Assembly: GCA_012842105.1 (NCBI GenBank)
Contig: DUTL01000322.1
Location: forward strand, 1 to 17,346
DNA: 17,346 bases
Direction: 5' to 3'
Source of the DNA: Candidatus Fermentithermobacillaceae bacterium
GTDB taxonomy: Bacteria > Bacillota > Sulfobacillia > Fermentithermobacillales > Fermentithermobacillaceae
Within the stretch, counting starts at the first letter, position 1. Each line of letters starts with the position of its first letter. This document shows positions 1-6,127 of the stretch, piece by piece. The translations under genes and the position numbers were made by a program. The notes under the pieces are model-generated. The model was given only the letters and a program-made list of their open reading frames with translations. It had not been told where the DNA came from and did no database searches.

Positions 1-30
1 AAACCGGAGGAAGGTGTACTCACAGAATGA
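1..30 (+). CDS. C-terminal tail of an upstream gene (partial)
   Basis: Frame 1 is open from the window edge and ends with TGA at 28-30, encoding a nine-residue tail, KPEEGVLTE. The stop overlaps the start of the next gene in an ATGA arrangement typical of translationally coupled operon genes. The tail is too short to identify. From the operon context it could belong to another decarboxylase or mutase subunit, but that is a guess. Confidence 0.35.
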   Translation, partial: KPEEGVLTE

Positions 31-1163
31 ACCTAGGCACACTGGTTGAAAGGTTATGGCGAACAACGGGTTTTGTAGGGCTTTCATTGGGCAACGCAGT
101 TATGTTGCTTGTTGGAATTTTGCTTTTGTATCTTGCTATATATAAGAAATTTGAACCCCTTCTTTTGATACCCATTGCCTTTGGTGCTATTCTGGCTAAC
201 TTGCCCTATGCTCCGATTATGAATCCCCCTGAAGGCGATATGCCAGGCGGGCTGCTGTACTACCTTAACTTGGGGGTGGAGAAGGAAATATTCCCTCCCC
301 TTATTTTCCTTGGGGTTGGGGCAATGACAGATTTCGGGCCGCTTCTGGCTAATCCTTCGACTATTCTCCTTGGAGCCGCTGCTCAAGTTGGAGTGTTTCT
401 GGCAATGCTTCTGGCGAAGGGTGTAGGGTTTACTATTAAGCAGGCCGGGGCCATTGGGCTTATCGGAGGGGCTGACGGGCCCACTGCCATATATGCAGCC
501 ATGAAGTTGGCGCCTGAACTTGTAGGCCCGATTGCCGTTGCGGCATATACTTATATGTCTTTGGTTCCGTTTATTCAGCCTCCCATAATGAGGGCTTTGA
601 CCACCAAGAAAGAGCGCACTACAGTTATGAGCCAGCTCAGGGAAGTATCCAGGACTGAGAAAATAGTGTTCCCAATTGTGGTTACCATACTGGTAAGTTT
701 GCTTCTTCCATCGATAGCTCCTTTGATTGGGATGCTCATGTTGGGCAATCTTTTCAGGGAATGCGGAGTGACTGACAGGTTATCCAAGGCGGCTCAGAAC
801 GAGCTTAACAACATTGTAGTAATCTTTCTGGCAACGTCTGTTGGAGCTACTATGAGCGCCGAGTCATTTTTGACTCTTGATACCATTAAGATCATAGCGC
901 TTGGGATATTCGCATTTGCCGGGGGAACTGCGGGCGGCTTGCTCCTTGCCAAGCTTATGTACCGCATAACAGGCGGCAAGGTTAATCCGCTCATTGGTTC
1001 TGCCGGAGTCTCAGCTGTTCCAATGGCTGCAAGAGTCAGCCAGGTTGTAGGCCAGCAGGAAAACCCTGAAAACTTCTTGCTCATGCACGCAATGGGGCCT
1101 AATGTTGCCGGAGTAATAGGAACGGCAGTGGCTGCCGGGATAATGATATCTTTGCTTACGTAG
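27..1163 (+). CDS. mmdB: Sodium ion-translocating decarboxylase, beta subunit (methylmalonyl-CoA decarboxylase type)
   Basis: This 378-residue integral membrane protein is the Na+ channel/pump subunit of the biotin-dependent decarboxylases of the OadB/GcdB/MmdB family. The complex decarboxylates a carboxylated biotin carrier and uses the energy to export Na+. Two signatures are visible. GGADGPT carries Asp150, matching the essential Asp203 of Klebsiella OadB. The segment starting NPLIGSAG carries Asn320, Gly324, Ser329 and Arg336, with the same spacing as OadB Asn373, Gly377, Ser382 and Arg389. Most of the chain is hydrophobic helix. The ATG overlaps the stop of the preceding frame (ATGA); a purine-rich GGAGGAAGG lies 12-16 nt upstream, so coupling probably matters. 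The neighbouring B12-binding mutase chain and meaB favour methylmalonyl-CoA over oxaloacetate or glutaconyl-CoA as substrate. That choice is inferred. The alpha and biotin-carrier subunits are not in the window. Confidence 0.93.
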   Translation: MNLGTLVERLWRTTGFVGLSLGNAVMLLVGILLLYLAIYKKFEPLLLIPIAFGAILANLPYAPIMNPPEGDMPGGLLYYLNLGVEKEIFPPLIFLGVGAMTDFGPLLANPSTILLGAAAQVGVFLAMLLAKGVGFTIKQAGAIGLIGGADGPTAIYAAMKLAPELVGPIAVAAYTYMSLVPFIQPPIMRALTTKKERTTVMSQLREVSRTEKIVFPIVVTILVSLLLPSIAPLIGMLMLGNLFRECGVTDRLSKAAQNELNNIVVIFLATSVGATMSAESFLTLDTIKIIALGIFAFAGGTAGGLLLAKLMYRITGGKVNPLIGSAGVSAVPMAARVSQVVGQQENPENFLLMHAMGPNVAGVIGTAVAAGIMISLLT

Positions 1164-1279
1164 CAAGCCGGCACTGTGATTAACTGTGAAAGCCGGTTAG
1201 ATTGAGACAGTCACAAGCGTCACAGCGAGTGGCGGGCGGAATCTCAGGTTCAAATAAGTGTTAAGGGAGGGCAAACAGG

Positions 1280-1684
1280 ATGGACAGGAAGATCAGAGTT
1301 CTTGTAGGAAAACCAGGCCTTGATGGCCACGACCGCGGAGCCAAAGTAATAGCCAGAGCTTATAGAGATGCGGGTATGGAAGTGATTTACAGCGGTTTGC
1401 ACCGTACTCCCGAAGAACTGGCCAGGATGGCAGTAGAAGAAGATGTTGACGTAGTGGCCTGCTCCATTCTCTCAGGGGCACATAGCACGCTGCTTCCCCG
1501 GGTGGTTGACTGCCTGAAGAAGGAAAAAGGGGCCGGTGAACTAGATGTTCTGGTGCTTGCCGGCGGCATTATTCCCGTGGAAGACGTTGAGTCTCTAAAA
1601 GAGAGCGGAATAGACGCAGTGTTTGGCCCGGGAACGAACACCCAGGATATTGTGGAGTACACCAGGGCGAATCTTAAGAGGTAA
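1280..1684 (+). CDS. mcmA2: Methylmalonyl-CoA mutase small (B12-binding) subunit
   Basis: This 134-residue stand-alone cobalamin-binding domain corresponds to the C-terminal domain of acyl-CoA mutases. The base-off/His-on motif DxHxxG is present as DGHDRG (Asp15, His17, Gly20), with His17 as the lower cobalt ligand. The later SILSGAH and LAGG segments fit the nucleotide-tail pocket of this Rossmann-like fold. In many anaerobes and archaea the mutase is split into a catalytic chain of about 550 residues and a small chain like this one; together they interconvert (R)-methylmalonyl-CoA and succinyl-CoA. A good ribosome site (GGGAGGG, 9 nt before the ATG) supports the start. It lies 116 nt after the decarboxylase subunit and just before meaB. 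A small chain of isobutyryl-CoA mutase or a related mutase cannot be excluded, because the catalytic partner that sets specificity is absent from the window. Confidence 0.9.
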   Translation: MDRKIRVLVGKPGLDGHDRGAKVIARAYRDAGMEVIYSGLHRTPEELARMAVEEDVDVVACSILSGAHSTLLPRVVDCLKKEKGAGELDVLVLAGGIIPVEDVESLKESGIDAVFGPGTNTQDIVEYTRANLKR

Positions 1685-1698
1685 AACAGGCAAGAGCA

Positions 1699-1719
1699 GA
1701 GCCGGGGTAGCCACGGCTC
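1699..1719 (+). other. Hairpin between the mutase small subunit and meaB
   Basis: GAGCCG at 1699-1704 pairs with CGGCTC at 1714-1719 around a 9-nt loop. It lies 15 nt after the mutase stop and about 30 nt before the preferred meaB start. No T-run follows, so it is not an intrinsic terminator. It may act as an RNA processing or stability element, or be incidental. Confidence 0.3.
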
Positions 1720-1751
1720 AAGGATGTTTAGTTGAGAATCCGGGCGGGACG

Positions 1752-2735
1752 GTGTTGTATTTGCATGAATCGGCTGGAAACCAGGTAGCAGAAAGCATAA
1801 TCCAGGGTTTTCGCACCAGGAAAAGGGCTGCTTTGGCAAGAGCAGTGACTCTTGTTGAAAACGGTTCAATACATGCTCAGGATATCCTGGAGGAAACTTT
1901 TAAGCACAGAGGGCGTAGCAGGGTTCTTGGGATAACAGGGTCACCAGGAGTTGGCAAGTCAACTTTGGTTGACAGTTTGATTACTGCCATACGAGAACAT
2001 GGAAATTCAGTGGGAGTGATTGCTGTAGACCCGTCTTCTCCGTTTACCGGTGGCGCCATACTCGGAGATAGGGTGAGAGTACGATCACGTACTACTGATG
2101 ACCAGGTGTTCTTTCGCAGCCTGGCATCCAGGGGCCACCTGGGGGGAGTCTCCAGGCACACAGGCGACATAATAACCCTCTTTGATGCATTCGGCTTCGA
2201 TTATGTACTGGTTGAAACCGTGGGCACAGGCCAGTCAGAAGTGGATATTATGAGATATGCCCATTCTGTTTTGGTAGTCATGGCTCCAGGGTTAGGCGAT
2301 GATATTCAGGCGATTAAGGCAGGGATTCTCGAGATCGGCGATGTATTTTGCGTAAATAAGGCTGATCACCCTGATGCTGACAGGGCAGTTTCCGTGTTAG
2401 AGGCCATGCTTGAACTTAACCGGGATTGGAAATGGAGGCCTCCGGTGATCAAGACTGTTGCCTCACAGGGCAAGGGCGTAGTTGAGCTTTTTGGCAAGAT
2501 CAATATGCACCTGGAGTTTCTTGAGCAGAACAACCTGCTCGAAGAGAGGGTTTCAAGGAGCCACATTGCTTCACTGGAAGAGAACATCAAGCGTGAGACG
2601 GTTGACCGTATTTTTGCCAGGTCACACTCAGACGGGACGCTTGATCGCGCCTTAAAGCAGCTATCAGAGGGCAAGACACACCCGGCTGCTTTGGCCAGGC
2701 AGCTTATCCAATTGTACCTATGCAGTGAAAAGTAA
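1752..2735 (+). CDS. meaB: MeaB/ArgK-type GTPase, chaperone of methylmalonyl-CoA mutase
   Basis: This is a G3E-family P-loop GTPase that gates cobalamin delivery to methylmalonyl-CoA mutase and protects the mutase from inactivation. Visible motifs, numbered from the 1752 start, are the P-loop GSPGVGKST with Lys69, the switch region ETVGTGQSE, and the base-specificity motif NKAD at 202-205. The typical N-terminal segment (RAALARAVTLVENG) precedes the P-loop, and the C-terminal helices fit the dimerisation region. The frame is open further upstream to a TTG at 1623, but that would overlap the mutase gene by 62 bp and add a tail the family lacks. GTG at 1752 gives 327 residues, the usual size. 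TTG at 1755 or 1761 is also possible, and the ribosome site (GGGCGGGA) is weak. Its position next to the B12-binding chain matches its role. Confidence 0.92.
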   Translation: MLYLHESAGNQVAESIIQGFRTRKRAALARAVTLVENGSIHAQDILEETFKHRGRSRVLGITGSPGVGKSTLVDSLITAIREHGNSVGVIAVDPSSPFTGGAILGDRVRVRSRTTDDQVFFRSLASRGHLGGVSRHTGDIITLFDAFGFDYVLVETVGTGQSEVDIMRYAHSVLVVMAPGLGDDIQAIKAGILEIGDVFCVNKADHPDADRAVSVLEAMLELNRDWKWRPPVIKTVASQGKGVVELFGKINMHLEFLEQNNLLEERVSRSHIASLEENIKRETVDRIFARSHSDGTLDRALKQLSEGKTHPAALARQLIQLYLCSEK

Positions 2736-2796
2736 GCTAGAATAGATAACACGCCGGTAGAACATGATGTGTTAGACGACAAGTAAACAATATTGG

Positions 2797-2830
2797 CCGG
2801 GAAGAGTTGTGGCTGGCTTTTCCCGGTTTT
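2797..2830 (+). terminator. Rho-independent terminator after meaB
   Basis: The arm CCGGGAAGAG at 2797-2806 pairs with CTTTTCCCGG at 2817-2826, giving a 10-bp stem with one G-U pair. The loop is 10 nt and TTTT follows at 2827-2830. It sits 62 nt after the meaB stop and would close the methylmalonyl-CoA operon before the heat-shock operon starts. Confidence 0.7.
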
Positions 2831-2935
2831 GTGATCTAAAGGCCTCTTATGCAGGTTTTCCACCGGGGATTTCAATGGATTTTGTGTAGGCCCATGTCAA
2901 ATGGCAGGAGTCTGGAGATATTGAGGACGGCTATA

Positions 2936-2965
2936 TTAAGATTACTTGACTGTTTGGGATATAAT
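2936..2965 (+). promoter_or_regulatory. Candidate sigma-70/A promoter of the hspR-dnaK-grpE operon
   Basis: A perfect -10 box TATAAT lies at 2960-2965. TTAAGA at 2936-2941 is an acceptable -35 box at an 18-bp spacing. A TTGACT at 2946-2951 looks like a better -35 hexamer but is only 8 bp from TATAAT. The predicted leader before the GTG at 3032 is about 60 nt. I found neither a CIRCE element nor a canonical HAIR box (CTTGAGT-N7-ACTCAAG) here. An imperfect inverted repeat, TATTGA (2975-2980) and TCAATA (3000-3005), lies just downstream and is the only operator-like structure I see. Confidence 0.45.
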
Positions 2966-3031
2966 TGTTATTGGTATTGATTAGGAAAGCTGTTTGGTTT
3001 CAATAGGTTTCTTTATCAAGGAGATGATTGC

Positions 3032-3415
3032 GTGGCTTATTTTCACGGTCCCGATGACCCGGTTTATACCATAGGCGTTGCTGCGCGTCTCCTCGGGGAA
3101 ACTCCGCAGTTCCTTCGGCAGATAGAAAACGAGGGGCTGATACTGCCGGCTCGAACCGATTCCAATATCCGCCTGTATTCCAACAATGATCTAGGGCTGC
3201 TTGCCCGCATCATATACCTCTGGCGGCGTTGCGGAATCAACCCACAAGGGATTCGAGTGATTATCGCAATGGAGGAGGGGGATTCTGACAGTGGAACTCA
3301 CGGCAACGGCCGGCCTCACGATTCAATGGGCGCCATGAAAGGCCCGGCCAAGAGCCGCAGGCACAACGCCGGCAGTTGTGAGAATACCAACGGACTGGTA
3401 AAGGAGACTCGATGA
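3032..3415 (+). CDS. hspR: MerR-family regulator, HspR-like heat-shock repressor
   Basis: This 127-residue protein has an N-terminal MerR-type winged helix-turn-helix. The recognition region VYTIGVAARLLGETPQFLR spans about 11-29, the wing with ARTDSNIRLYS spans 40-50, and a short helix with GINPQGIRVIIAME spans 68-81. The YTIGVAA start and the GxNxxGIRxII pattern are characteristic of HspR, which binds upstream of dnaK operons and is released during heat shock. The tail (82-127) is hydrophilic and lacks the cysteine pattern of metal-sensing MerR proteins. GTG at 3032 is supported by AAGGAGA upstream. It is the first gene of the operon, whereas in actinobacteria hspR usually follows dnaJ. Autorepression of the operon is inferred from family behaviour. 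A general MerR/GlnR-type regulator is the alternative, but the position before dnaK favours HspR. Confidence 0.8.
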   Translation: MAYFHGPDDPVYTIGVAARLLGETPQFLRQIENEGLILPARTDSNIRLYSNNDLGLLARIIYLWRRCGINPQGIRVIIAMEEGDSDSGTHGNGRPHDSMGAMKGPAKSRRHNAGSCENTNGLVKETR

Positions 3416-3474
3416 AAAATGGTGCTGTGCAGGTTGATTTTAGGCCACGGTACGCCCAAAGAGACAAACTGTGA
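3412..3474 (+). CDS. Possible 20-residue small protein between hspR and dnaK
   Basis: An ATG at 3412 overlaps the hspR stop (ATGA) and is preceded by AAAGGAG at 5-nt spacing, a stronger ribosome site than many in this window. The frame runs 20 codons, starting MKNGAVQVDF and ending in RDKL before TGA at 3472-3474, which is 31 nt before dnaK. The peptide has no membrane segment or recognisable motif. It may be a real microprotein, a leader peptide that couples translation toward dnaK, or chance. No function can be assigned. Confidence 0.3.
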   Translation: MKNGAVQVDFRPRYAQRDKL

Positions 3475-3505
3475 CTATCATTTGTGATGGTGTGGAGGTG
3501 CGTTT

Positions 3506-5440
3506 ATGTCCAAGATTGTAGGTATCGACCTTGGTACCACTAATTCAGTTATCGCTGTCATGGAAGGCTCTGAGCCAACTGTAGTAATCAACGCTGAAGG
3601 CTCCAGAACCACGCCTTCTGTTGTAGCATTCAGTAAAAAACAAGAAAAACTCGTAGGGCAGCTTGCCCGGCGTCAGGCCGTGCTGAATCCGGAGAACACA
3701 ATATCATCAATCAAACGGTTTATCGGCCGCCGCTATGACGAAGTCGAACTTGAGCGAGGGCGCATCCCTTACAAGATAAAGCGCGGCAGGCATGATGAGG
3801 TACGGGTATATGTGCCCTCTATAGATGAGGATCTGACTCCCGAGGAGCTTTCGGCCCACGTTATCAGAAAGATGAAAGAAGACGCTGAGAAATACCTGGG
3901 CGAGCCGGTTACCAGAGCGGTTATCACAGTTCCGGCTTACTTTAATGATGCCCAGAGGCAAGCTACAAAGGACGCAGGCCGTATAGCAGGGCTTGAAGTG
4001 CTTAGAATAATCAACGAGCCTACAGCGGCTTCCCTTGCTTACGGGGTAGACAAAAAAGCTAACGAGAAAATCCTTGTATTTGACCTGGGCGGAGGTACTT
4101 TTGACGTATCGCTCCTGGAAGTAGGCGACGGGGTAGTTGAAGTACTGGCCACTGCCGGCGACACTCATCTCGGCGGCGACGATTATGACCAAAGAATCGT
4201 GGATTATGTAGCTGAGGAATTCAGAAGAGACTACGGGGTTGATCTGCGAAAAGACAGGCAGGCATTGCAGCGGCTCATAGAAGCTTCAGAAAAAGCTAAG
4301 ATTGAGCTTTCACAGGTTCTTGAGGCAACCATTAGTTTGCCGTTTATCAGTGCAGACAGGGAGGGGCAGCCGCTTCACCTGGAGGCAAGGTTGACCAAGG
4401 CGAAGTTTGAAGAGATCACTGATGATCTGACCAGAAGGTGTACCGGGCCTGTTAGAAGGGTTTTGGAAGACGCCAAACTAAAGGCTGAAGACCTGGATGA
4501 AGTAATCCTGGTTGGCGGATCCACCAGAATGCCCAAAATTCAAGAAATGGTCAAGAGTATCACCGGCAAGCAGCCTAACAGAGGCGTTAACCCTGATGAA
4601 GTAGTTGCTATGGGAGCTGCCATTCAGGCAGGAGTGCTTGCCGGGGATGTTAAGGATATTGTTTTGCTTGACGTGACTCCCCTGACTTTGGGCATTGAGA
4701 CCCTTGGCCAGGTAATGACACCTATCATTGAAAGGAACACAACCATTCCCGTCAGGAAGAGCCAGATCTTTACAACTGCCGCTGACATGCAGCCTCAGGT
4801 TGAGATCCATGTGCTTCAAGGAGAACGCCCCATGGCGCGGGACAACAGGACGCTGGGAAGGTTTACGCTTACAGGGATTCCACCTGCTCCAAGAGGGGTA
4901 CCTCAGATTGAAGTGTCTTTCGACATTGACGCCAATGGAATCCTGAATGTTTCAGCGAAAGATAAGGGCACAGGAAAAGAGCAGAACATTACCATTAAGG
5001 CATCTACCCAGCTTCCGAGGGAAGAAGTTGACAGGTTGGTTGAAGAAGCTGAGAAGCACGCAGAAGCGGACAGGAAGCAAAAGGAAGAAATTGAAGCCAG
5101 AAACCAGCTTGACCAGCTGGCCTATTCAGTTGAAAAGAGCCTGAAGGATGTGGGCGATAAGATTTCGGCCGGTGACAAGGCCAGGGTAGAGGATGCATTG
5201 TCTGCTGCCAAAGAAGCGCTAAAAGGCGATGACCTTGATGCAATGAAGAAAGCTTCTGATGACCTGCGGGATGCTGCTGCAAAACTGGCAGAAGAGCTTT
5301 ACAAGCATGCGGCTCAAGAAGGCCAGGCTGCCGGTTCAGAGGGGGGTGCAGGCCCTGGTGCACCAGGTGGCGGCGATAAGAAAGATGTATATGATGCTGA
5401 GTTCAAGGAAAAGAAGAACCATAAGGAAGGCGAGAGTTAA
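3506..5440 (+). CDS. dnaK: Molecular chaperone DnaK (Hsp70)
   Basis: This 644-residue cytosolic Hsp70 binds exposed hydrophobic segments of unfolded proteins in an ATP-dependent cycle driven by a J-protein and by GrpE. The ATPase domain has the phosphate-1 motif GIDLGTTNS near the start, NEPTAASLAYG, the phosphate-2 motif FDLGGGTFDVS, and VGGSTRMP. The interdomain linker VLLDVTPLTLG begins at 386. A beta-sandwich substrate domain, a helical lid and a Gly-rich stretch follow, and the chain ends DAEFKEKKNHKEGES, a variant of the common DAEFEEV tail. Between about 77 and 105 there is an extra segment that Bacillus and actinobacterial DnaK lack but E. coli DnaK has. The ATG is supported by GGAGG at 3494-3498. 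It lies 90 nt after hspR and 5 nt before grpE. Confidence 0.98.
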   Translation: MSKIVGIDLGTTNSVIAVMEGSEPTVVINAEGSRTTPSVVAFSKKQEKLVGQLARRQAVLNPENTISSIKRFIGRRYDEVELERGRIPYKIKRGRHDEVRVYVPSIDEDLTPEELSAHVIRKMKEDAEKYLGEPVTRAVITVPAYFNDAQRQATKDAGRIAGLEVLRIINEPTAASLAYGVDKKANEKILVFDLGGGTFDVSLLEVGDGVVEVLATAGDTHLGGDDYDQRIVDYVAEEFRRDYGVDLRKDRQALQRLIEASEKAKIELSQVLEATISLPFISADREGQPLHLEARLTKAKFEEITDDLTRRCTGPVRRVLEDAKLKAEDLDEVILVGGSTRMPKIQEMVKSITGKQPNRGVNPDEVVAMGAAIQAGVLAGDVKDIVLLDVTPLTLGIETLGQVMTPIIERNTTIPVRKSQIFTTAADMQPQVEIHVLQGERPMARDNRTLGRFTLTGIPPAPRGVPQIEVSFDIDANGILNVSAKDKGTGKEQNITIKASTQLPREEVDRLVEEAEKHAEADRKQKEEIEARNQLDQLAYSVEKSLKDVGDKISAGDKARVEDALSAAKEALKGDDLDAMKKASDDLRDAAAKLAEELYKHAAQEGQAAGSEGGAGPGAPGGGDKKDVYDAEFKEKKNHKEGES

Positions 5441-5445
5441 GGCAC

Positions 5446-6063
5446 ATGGATAACAAGGACAGGGACTCTGCCATGCCAGGCCGCAACCGGCAATCTGAGG
5501 TCGGGCCTGTGGGAGAAGAAGATTGCAGCCGGCCCAAAGACGGGTGCGAAGAAGCCATTAAGTGCCGGGGTAATGGTGATGCAATTCAGGCTCTTACCCT
5601 GGAACGAGACGAATGGAAGTCCAAGGCTGAAGACTACTGGGACCGGTATCTCAGAGCCAGGTCGGAAATGGAGAATTTCAGGAAACGCACAGAAAGGGAC
5701 ATTCACAACAGGGTAAACAGGGGAAAGTCTGATCTCATACTGCCTCTCCTGGATGTGATGGACAATTTCGACAGGTTCCTGGCCTCCGGCGAAAAGGGCA
5801 TGAAGGACGATCAAAATAGCGGGTTTGCAGCGTTTTTCGACGGAGTTGTCCTCATACAGCGTCAGATCCTGGACTTGCTCGCCAAGGAAGGTGTAGAACC
5901 TATTGACGACCCGGTAGGCAAGGTGTTTGATCCCAATTACCACGAAGCCGTTTTTGCACAAGATGGCGGTGGGGAGCATGGTACCATAGTCCAGGAGGTT
6001 CAAAAGGGATACACATATCAAGGACAGGTTCTCAGGCCAAGCAGGGTAAAGGTAATAAGGTAA
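5446..6063 (+). CDS. grpE: GrpE, nucleotide exchange factor of DnaK
   Basis: This 205-residue protein releases ADP from DnaK. It has a variable acidic N-terminal tail (about 1-50), a long coiled-coil region with the typical YWDRYLRARSEMENFRKRTERD pattern in two heptad-rich parts, and the C-terminal beta domain with FDPNYHEAV and GTIVQEVQKGY followed by LRPSRVKV. These are the hallmark segments of the family. The start lies 5 nt after the dnaK stop with only a weak ribosome site (TAAGG), so translation is probably coupled to dnaK. No dnaJ follows; the operon ends here. The stop codon falls inside a three-unit 8-bp tandem repeat. Confidence 0.97.
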   Translation: MDNKDRDSAMPGRNRQSEVGPVGEEDCSRPKDGCEEAIKCRGNGDAIQALTLERDEWKSKAEDYWDRYLRARSEMENFRKRTERDIHNRVNRGKSDLILPLLDVMDNFDRFLASGEKGMKDDQNSGFAAFFDGVVLIQRQILDLLAKEGVEPIDDPVGKVFDPNYHEAVFAQDGGGEHGTIVQEVQKGYTYQGQVLRPSRVKVIR

Positions 6064-6074
6064 TAAGGTGATAA
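6051..6074 (+). repeat. Three 8-bp tandem units over the grpE stop
   Basis: GGTAATAA at 6051-6058, GGTAATAA at 6059-6066 and GGTGATAA at 6067-6074 form a short tandem array. The grpE stop codon TAA (6061-6063) lies in the second unit. Confidence 0.8.
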
Positions 6075-6077
6075 GCA

Positions 6078-6118
6078 CGGCCTGCCTACTGTAAGGCAGT
6101 TGCCTGTGAGGCAGGCCG
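6078..6118. terminator. Hairpin between convergent grpE and the kinase gene
   Basis: CGGCCTGCCT at 6078-6087 pairs perfectly with AGGCAGGCCG at 6109-6118 (10 bp). Inside the loop, AGGC at 6094-6097 can pair with GCCT at 6102-6105. The structure begins 14 nt after the grpE stop and 9 nt after the kinase stop on the other strand. That position is right for a bidirectional terminator, but neither side has a clear T-run, so termination strength is uncertain. Confidence 0.5.
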
Positions 6119-6127
6119 GCTATTGAT

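Noticed and set aside
1174..1200. Hairpin after the decarboxylase gene as a terminator
   Set aside because: Only about 6 bp can pair, the loop is 19 nt and no T-run follows; the operon probably continues into the mutase chain.
1242..1262. GGTTCAAAT resembling a tRNA T-loop upstream of the mutase chain
   Set aside because: The flanking bases cannot form the 5-bp T-stem and there is no D-arm, anticodon arm or acceptor stem around it.
3707..4192. 161-codon open frame antisense to dnaK
   Set aside because: It lies wholly inside a certain gene, has no ribosome site, and its product has no domain character; it is a by-product of dnaK codon usage.
5437..6078. 213-codon open frame antisense to grpE
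   Set aside because: It mirrors grpE almost exactly and the grpE identity is certain.
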